64,000 nt of DNA from Bretschneidera sinensis (lineage: Eukaryota; Streptophyta; Magnoliopsida; Brassicales; Akaniaceae): assembly GCA_023935145.1 (NCBI GenBank), contig CM043702.1, positions 56,152,501-56,216,500 of the forward strand. Direction: 5' to 3'. Every line of letters begins with the position of its first letter. Within the stretch, counting starts at the first letter, position 1. The notes under the pieces are model-generated. The model was not told the DNA's origin, made no database searches, and was given only the letters and a program-made list of their open reading frames with translations. Made by a program: the position numbers and the translations under genes. Shown piece after piece: positions 57,486 through 64,000 of the stretch.

Positions 57486-58716
57486 CAATATTTAAAGCAA
57501 ATGCAATGCATGAATTTAAATGTTATTATTATTAGGAACGTCTTCTCACATGTCGACATGTTTATCTTAGACCAGCTGCCTTCCTGGTTCTTTTATTCTC
57601 ATTCAGACCGACTACCTTCTCGATTATTTTATTCTCATTCAGACCGGCTACCCTCCCAGTTCTTTTAATTTTGTTTAGATTGGTTGCCCTCCCGGTTCTT
57701 TTATTTTCATTTACACCGGCTACCTTCCCAGTTATTTTATTTCAATAAATATGCATATGAATAATGACAAGAAATATGTCTATAAACAATAATATAGAAA
57801 TAAGCATGTATTCAAACATTTAACATAGTTGTCCTGATTATTCTCAAATTATTATTTGAAAAATTCCACTAAATTCTTCTCCTCATAATTCATATCAAAT
57901 CATCAACTATAGCTCGTCAAGAATTTCATTTATTACCTTTATTATTAAATCAACTCATTATTCTAGTAATATTACTTCTCATATAATAATTTTCTACACA
58001 TCAATTATTCTTATCATATCTATCAGACAATTTTTCATCTACCACCAAAGCATAATTTAATAATTTATTCTAATATTATCACTAAATATTTCACATTTAT
58101 CTTGATTACTTAAAGTAAATCTAGCTTACCACGTAGCACTTAGAGCTACTCGTGGATCACCTCCTTGCCTTTCCTGCTCCTCTTAGCAATTTTCCCCGAT
58201 TGTTGATTGTCAAGATTTGACATAATATTTATATTAAATTTCTAATTTATTATTCAATTCTTCCATAATTCACACCTTTTGAAAATTCCTACTTTGAATT
58301 CCGAAAAATTTCATGTATGCTAAATTTCAAATATAAACTTTACGTTATTATCTTCTATTTTTCTTAGAGCTTCCCGTGACTCTCTATAAAATTCTCCCGT
58401 AAACCCCTTCAAAATTTTACTCTTTCAATCTTTCTTTCGGTCCCCAAGTGTTAAGAGAAATATAGTAGTTTGAATTGTAGAAGGAAGAAAACCAAATAAG
58501 ATTTGGTAAGTAATAAATAATATAAACTCAAATTATATATATATATATATAGAGACACAGACACACACACAAAAATCTATTTCATTAGTCAGCACTTCCC
58601 CCCCCCCCCCCCTAAAATTTTCCACGCACAGCATGTGCTATCTAACATGCAATTTGCATGTTAGACAGCCAACACCTATAGCCAGGTGTGTGTTTTTTTT
58701 TTTAATATTATACTTT

Positions 58717-58757
<41 letters not shown>

Positions 58758-58827
58758 TATATTTTAACTCCAAGTCATATTTATTAAATTACTTCTTTAC
58801 CATTTCATTACAAATACGGGTATTACA
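57486..58827 (-). repeat. 5' LTR of the deleted gypsy element, truncated
   Basis: 1342 bp of the LTR; the inner end is missing because the internal deletion starts in it. Minisatellite with about five copies (57570-57750), the palindrome 58641-58665 (perfect), a C-run near 58600-58613, and (CA)n(TA)n at 58718-58757. Confidence 0.88.
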
Positions 58828-58992
58828 TTAACTGACATAAGTTACAAAGATTTTACAGTTTTTTGAATAATCTTTCATCTTCTTTTTCTCCTTAAAACTA
58901 ATCTTCTTATGTTTAGAAATCCTAGTCGTGCTTTGAAGCCTTAACTCTCTTTCTCTCTTGTATTTTGATCAACCCTAAAAAGTTCCCCAACA
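58828..58992 (+). repeat. Copia 5' LTR, right part
   Basis: Begins with the second TTAAC copy, then the rest of the LTR that starts at 54487, ending CCCCAACA at 58992. The next 34 bp up to the gag ATG (59027) show no standard tRNA-Met PBS, so the end is uncertain. Confidence 0.5.
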
Positions 58993-59026
58993 ATTTTAAA
59001 GTTTAATTATACTTCTGTTTATCAAA

Positions 59027-59781
59027 ATGACTGCCCCATTGAGTTCTTTGAGAGATATGGCGCTAGACTTCAACAAGCTGGAGCGTTTCGATGGAGGATA
59101 TTTTTATCGATGGCAAAAGAAATTGTTCTTCCTCCTAACATCGTTGCGTGTATATTATGTAATCGCTACACCAAGGCCGAAACCTGTAGAAAATGAGACG
59201 ATTTCCCAGACTTATGACAGATGAAAATGAGATCAAATGTCCAACACTTTGTTTAATGCTTACCACAATATCAAGACTGCAAAAGAGTTGTGGGATTCGT
59301 TACAAGCAAGGTACATGAAAGAAGATGCTGCAAGTAAGCGATTTATTATTACAAAATTTAATGCTTTTAAAATGGTTGATTCTCATTCTATTACGGATCA
59401 ATATAGTGAGATAAAAACCATTTTTGATCAATTCTCTCAACATAAACTGAAAAATGGATGAGACCATAATGGTCATAACCATTATAAACAAACTGCCTTC
59501 ACTTTGGAAAAATTTCAGGAATCGTCTAAAGCACCAAAAGAAAGTCCTGACTCTTGAGGAGTTATGCAATCATCTTCAAATTGAGGAGAATTTACAGAAA
59601 GAAGGAAAGGAAGAAACCCTCTCCAATATTAATTCGGTAGAGGAAGAAGAGACTTTGAAAGAAATCTCTCAAGATTCTCATAAGATAAAGAATCATTCAA
59701 TCAATTTTGACAAGAATAACAAGAAGACAAAAGGAGCTTACTTCCATTCTAGGAAACCAAGACATTTCAAGAAAGATTGTT
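59027..59781 (+). pseudogene. Copia gag (UBN2 type), pol absent
   Basis: Start MTAPLSSLRDMALDFNKLERF at 59027. The frame is shifted three times: 59027-59224, 59237-59461 and 59454-59783. Recognisable are DGGYFYRWQKKLFFLLTSL, AKELWDSLQARYMKEDAASK, LPSLWKNFRNRLKHQKKVLTLEEL and a partial zinc knuckle with only GA/CFH traces, ending KPRHFKKDC. Pol should follow but there is none. Confidence 0.85.
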
Positions 59782-60586
59782 GACTGCTTAAGAAAAAAGG
59801 AAAAGCATATCAAGAGTTTGTGCCTTAAGGTTGGAAACAATGTATAAGGTCTAAAGGATGAGTATTTATTAGTAAAGCTTAAATGTATGAGATTATATTT
59901 AACTGAATGAGAGAATATTTAAACAAAAAATTAATAATAAGAGTATTATTTATGTTGGTATTATTGATTATTCAATTTAGTTTAGCATATTTGTTGAAGA
60001 TCATATTATGGTTAAGTTAAAGTTATTTGCTAAAATCGATATAAGAATGGAAATTGCATGCTTATTAAAATCTCTAGAAGAATTTCAAAAGTTTAATGAA
60101 ATTCATTTTAGTTCAATTTATAATGACTTATGAATCTTATATCTTATTAATTGTGATCTTCATTTAATTACATAAAGTTATATATTTTTCTAGAGGTGTT
60201 ATATATGTAAGAGTTAAACATATATATTGAAATATCTCTTGTTGTGAATTCTCAAATAAGTCTTAAGAAGACCTCTAGGGTATTTTGATTAGTATTTGAC
60301 TTAGAATTGGAAGTATTCTTGTGGTAGAAATTTACAATAATATGAATCTCAAGAGGATACTTGTGGTAATATCCTGTTTAAATTATAATGTCACTTGGAC
60401 GAGTGATATGAGTATATGGTATAGTGGGTATTGTACAATGGTATAAACACCAAGTTGACACTGATCATGATAATGAATTACAAGTGATCAAAGTCAAGTA
60501 GTTATAAGTGATAGAAAATATCACTTGTGGTGGGGGTGATTCTAAGTGTAAGTTCGATTGGTATTATGTATGCAATGCACTACTAA
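59782..60586. other. No recognised gene
   Basis: AT-rich sequence after the copia gag, without long frames. The stretch 60260-60580 contains short repeated blocks (TACTTGTGG, ATCACTTGTGG) that might be decayed LTR or pol, not assignable. Confidence 0.55.
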
Positions 60587-61143
60587 TGTAGGGGAAAAAA
60601 CCACTCTCCAATAACATGATGACACATGTTTATCTCCAAGGAAAATTAGTAGTTTCTTAAACCACGACGAGACAACCAATCTCCTCCCAACACGTGGCAA
60701 TGGGCATAATGGTAATTCTGCACCAAAAGACCTGATTCAATCTCGCCACACCAACTTCTGGATAAACTTGTACAGACTTAGATAACTCTAAAAACTTACC
60801 ACTTTAATTTTTGGATAAACTCGTACGGATTTAAATAACTCTGAAAGAGAATACTACTCCTATCCCAACACTACCGTCGTTCTCCTAATCAAACTCTGCT
60901 CAAACATATTATAAAAATGGTCTTTATAAATCGAAAGGTGCGAACAATTCTCCACTCACAGCTTCCAGTCCCTTTGGCTTCCTTTATTATCTAGTAAAAA
61001 GACCTATACTAACTTAGGCATCGAAGAGTCTTTCGGAGGCACAGCCCCATCAAGCCCTCCATGACTTTAGGTTCCTGCCTTGTTTTATGTATGCAGGTCT
61101 ACCCTTCGACAACTTGGATTACGGTATATTTTCGACATCAACA
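60587..61143 (+). repeat. 5' LTR of a Tat-like gypsy element
   Basis: 557 bp, TGTAGGGG to CATCAACA. The distal half ends ACATCAACA and is followed by the sequence GATTGGCGCTAGAAGGAGGG (61144-61163), in the usual PBS place of Tat/Retand-type elements. The 3' LTR would be outside the window, so the LTR ends are inferred from gag distance and border sequence. Confidence 0.7.
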
Positions 61144-61163
61144 GATTGGCGCTAGAAGGAGGG
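61144..61163 (+). promoter_or_regulatory. Putative primer binding site of Tat-like element
   Basis: GATTGGCGCTAGAAGGAGGG directly after the LTR end. It resembles the PBS of plant gypsy elements with TTGGCGC starts. The tRNA is not identified. Confidence 0.5.
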
Positions 61164-61670
61164 CATTCTTTTATGAAAGATCAAGAACTTGCATGTTATC
61201 GTGCCATCTAAAAGCACTATCGAAACTAGTTCAGTCACCACATGAGCATTTATCCGCCAACAATTAGCTAATCCATAATTCCCTGCTATTCCGAAGCGTA
61301 CTAGCTCTAAGAACGACAACGAACCATCAGATAGACAGACTGGACATGATCCTCACCCTGATACCAAGAGAATCTAAGTGCCTTGCCTGTTTTGCATCCC
61401 ACTATCCCTCAGATTCATGAAGAGTTCTAAGGTCTCACCCAACTTGTCACTGACCTCACCGTTGAAATAAAGGGGAGAGCTCGTCACTCGACACCTCCTC
61501 ATTCATAGTTGAGCTCTCACCAGAAGACATCGCTAGGGTGTATTAAAATTATTGAAAGTTAGTCCTCAATTGGATCATCCTTGTGTGCCAAGGTAAGGTC
61601 TCAAAACTACTATATTTCTAGGATTTCTTCTAGGGTCAGGTCTCGAGGTTTCTTAAACTCCAAAAACCAC

Positions 61671-62600
61671 ATGGACCTGGATAAGAGATTGGAAGTCATG
61701 GACTAAAGGATAAACGAAGCTTTTAATGCAAGGAACACCAATATCCTCGATGACTTTAGTTCAAAAGATCTACCCTTCACTTAAGAAGATGCTCTTTTCT
61801 CTCGACACTTTCGGATGCCAATTATCAAGGCTTATGATGGAACCACAGACCCCGTAGATCATCTCCAGCATTGCAAGAGCACCATGATACTGCACCATCA
61901 TCCCGAAAAGGCTGCTAACACCTGGTACAGTCACCTTAAGCCTGGCAACATTGGCTCCTTCAAAGAACTAAGTCGTACATTCACATCTCATTTCCTGAGT
62001 AGCAAGGGGCCTCGAAAAACCTCACAAAGCCTCTTCAGCATAATCCAACATAAGCGAGAAAAAATCTAGGAATATATATCCCGGTTCAATGCGGTTGCTT
62101 GGGAAATTCATGATCTTGATCCTGCTGTCCAAACCTTAGCCTTTCAAAATGGGCTCAAGTCGGGAACCTTTAGCTTCAAATTGACCAAGCACCCTCCCAG
62201 GGATATGAACAATATACTCGCTCGGGCTAAAGAATACATGATCGCGGAAGATGACCAGGTGTTCAAAAGGGAAAGAGATGGTGGAATGAAAAAGAGAAAA
62301 AAAGGGAGACTAATGAGCCTAGGGAAAGCTCCATCAAAAGATTACACCCAGAAGCGAGGGCAAGAGCTCTTCTTAACTCCGAGAACTTCACTCGACTAAG
62401 TGCCTCCAAGACGAACATACTCTTGAGTATCCAAGACTGGGACCTCATTTCTTGGCCCCCAAGGCCTCTCTATCTGGGTGGGAACCGATCTAAGTGGTGT
62501 CACTTCCATAAGGATCATAATCAAAATACCAAGGAATGTCACACCTCAAACAGCAGATTAAACCCCTAATTCAAAAGGGGTACTTAAAGGAATACATTAG
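61671..62600 (+). pseudogene. Tat-like gypsy gag
   Basis: Probable start at 61671 (MDLDKRLEVMD), with a TAA soon after. 61815-62069 reads MPIIKAYDGTTDPVDHLQHC and SFKELSRTFTSHFLSSK. 62080-62260 has YISRFNAVAWEIHDLDP, QNGLKSGTFSFKL and PPRDMNNILARAKEYMIAEDD. A Tat-type CHFHKDHNQNTKEC knuckle lies near 62497-62540, with KQQIKPLIQKGYLKEYI after it. Frames are split by TAG at about 62067 and a frameshift near 62340-62400. Confidence 0.87.
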
Positions 62601-62879
62601 ATCTCGCCAAGATTACGAGGATCGTTCCCAGTGTCCATCTCGATGAGCCTCAGAGAGGTCATATAAAGGACATTAGAGTCCAAGGAAGATCCCTAGGCTG
62701 AGTCCCAGAAAGTCTATCCGAGAAGAGAAACTCCATCGGAATAATCAATGACATCCTCCCACCATCACCAAAACCATTAAAATCATTTTTGAAGGACCGT
62801 TTGCGAGCAACCAGTCCATTCATAAGAGGAAAGCATACACCCAGTCAGTAGTATCAGTTAAGGGACCCCATAAACAGAT

Positions 62880-63126
62880 CAAAACAGATCAAGTAATATC
62901 TTTAAAAGATGAAGATTTGGAGCGAATACAGACTTCGCATGACGACGACGTGGCTATCTCTCTTATCATCATTAACTGCAACGTCAAGCGAGTCTTGGTG
63001 GACAATGAAAGCTCAATATACATTCTTTTCTATGAAGCCTTCCAACAGATGAAGTTGAAGAAAGACCTGCTTAAGGTAGTATCATCTCCTCTGTATGACT
63101 TTTCGAGAATGCTGGTGTTTGCCTAA
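62880..63126 (+). pseudogene. Tat-like gypsy protease, active site changed
   Basis: Frame 62917-63126: MERIQTSHDDDVAISLIIINC and VKRVLVDNESSIYILFYEAFQQM, which is the place of the DSG active site (62998-63015 encodes VDNESS). Ser-Gly is replaced by Asn-Glu, so proteolysis is not expected. Ends SSPLYDFSRMLV. Confidence 0.82.
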
Positions 63127-63539
63127 TGGAGCATAGTTCTCCTAGTCACTACAGGGACTCCACCACAGCTCATTGCTATTCAAACCATATTCTTGGTAGT
63201 AAATTAACCATCATCGTACAATGTAATACTAAAAAAACTAACCCTTAATAAAATGATGGTAGTAATTTCTACATACCATCTAAAGGTAAAATTCCCTACT
63301 GATGAGGGTGTGGGGAGGTTTGAGGTAACCAATAAATCTCTCGGTTTTGCTACTTGAATTCTATTAAAGGCTAAAAGAAAGTTTAAGCTTTGTCCTTAGA
63401 AATAGAAGACTTGAGAGATGAAATAAAAAATCCACAAGGGCAGCCAGAAGAAGAACTCGTCTCCATTCCCCTAAATGAATAGGATTCAAAGATTGTAATG
63501 GTTGGGTTAGGTCTTATTAAAGATTGCAAGGATTCCTTA

Positions 63540-64000
63540 ATTTTATTTTTGTGAAGAAACTAAGATCTCTTTGCCTGGTCAGCCTCCGACATGCATGGGA
63601 TCAATTCCTCAGTTATTGTCCATCAGTTAAATATTGACCTGAATCATCGGCCCGTAATCCAAAAGAAGAGGACATTTACCCCTGAATAACAGAGCGTCAT
63701 TAAAGAAGAAGTAGACAAACTCTTAGTGGTTAACTTCATCGAAAAAATCAATTATCTGGAGTGGATCGCTAATGTGGTAATGGTCAAGAAGGCTAATGGA
63801 AAATAGAGGATTTGCATCGACTTTACTGATCTTAACAAAGGTTGCCTGAAGGACAGTTTTCCTTTGCCTCAAATCGACCAGCTAGTTGATGCCACCTTTA
63901 GGCATGATTTGCTCAATTTTATGGATGCATACTCTGGGTACAATCAAATCTTAATGCACAAGTCTGACCGAACCAAGACCACCTTTATCACTTATCAAGG
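63540..64000 (+). pseudogene. Tat-like gypsy reverse transcriptase, start
   Basis: Reads DMHGINSSVIVHQLNIDLN, IKEEVDKLLVVNFIEKINY, LEWIANVVMVKKANGK, RICIDFTDLNKGC, SFPLPQIDQLVDATF and MDAYSGYNQILMHKSD, ending at the window edge. A TGG-to-TAG change at about 63805 and a TAA near 63688 break the frame. The catalytic YxDD is outside the window. Confidence 0.88.

Larger units (their letters stand above)
54913..58827 (-). mobile_element. Tekay-like gypsy element with large internal deletion, minus strand
   Basis: 3' LTR 54913-57009, a 476-bp remnant of pol (57010-57485) and a 5'-LTR piece 57486-58827. The deletion joins the integrase C-terminus directly to the middle of the other LTR, removing PBS, gag, protease, RT and most of integrase. 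TSD TTAAC. Inserted in a copia 5' LTR. Confidence 0.9.

Noticed and set aside
53203..57750. Regular direct repeats resembling a CRISPR array
   Set aside because: The units abut without unique spacers, are degenerate, lie inside plant LTRs, and the genome is eukaryotic.
60260..60586. Possible 3' LTR of the copia whose gag is at 59027
   Set aside because: No match to the 54487-54907 or 58828-58992 sequence and no TG..CA ends; left unassigned.

Overview
The window is nuclear DNA of a flowering plant, most likely a eudicot. It shows GT-AG introns, a plant PDR-type ABC transporter gene, plant Ty1/copia and Ty3/gypsy LTR retrotransposons, and copies of an endogenous pararetrovirus (Caulimoviridae). 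It is AT-rich. I found no intact protein-coding host gene: everything recognisable is broken by stops, frameshifts or insertions. I do not assign a species.

Layout. 1-3973: 3' end of a Tekay-like gypsy element (+ strand) and its 3' LTR. 3974-5860: intergenic DNA with a small tandem duplication in front of the transporter. 5861-50690: a PDR/ABCG transporter pseudogene (+ strand) split by about 38 kb of inserted DNA. Exons 1-3 lie at 5861-6842. Exon 4 to the stop lie at 45058-50690. A 40-bp piece of the gene (intron end plus exon start) is present on both sides of the insert, at 6936-6975 and 45039-45078. 51061-51690: a LINE-type RNase H remnant (- strand). 52414-54470: a solo LTR. 54487-59781: a copia 5' LTR and gag, with a deleted Tekay-like element (54913-58827) inserted in that LTR. 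60587-64000: 5' LTR, gag, protease and the start of RT of a Tat-like gypsy element that runs off the window.

The 38-kb insert is nested. The outermost layer is a head-to-tail array of a pararetrovirus with a period of about 7.7 kb. Unit 1 is 8043-15402. Unit 2 is 15403-21007 plus 35101-37137. Unit 3 is 37138-40594 and is truncated. Both edges are short scrambled fragments in alternating orientation (6976-8042 and 44511-45038). A Tork-like copia element (copia A, - strand, 21008-35100, TSD CCTTA) sits in unit 2 exactly at the ORF1/ORF2 boundary. An Athila-like gypsy element (22860-30963) sits inside the RT gene of copia A. A second copia of the same family (copia B, - strand, 40595-44510) cuts off unit 3.

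The pararetrovirus units carry, in order: movement protein, linker, coat protein with CCHC knuckle, coiled coil, aspartic protease, reverse transcriptase and RNase H in one long ORF1; then a short overlapping ORF2 for a tryptophan-rich protein of unknown function; then an intergenic region with TATA box and tRNA-Met primer site. This order resembles florendoviruses and petuviruses. The genus is an inference.

The points most worth following up are the EPRV array duplicating a splice acceptor, a head-to-head inverted repeat of the movement-protein region that could form a hairpin transcript, an Athila element whose only LTR and PBS face the wrong way, and LTRs whose internal 36-bp minisatellite varies from 2 to 5 copies.
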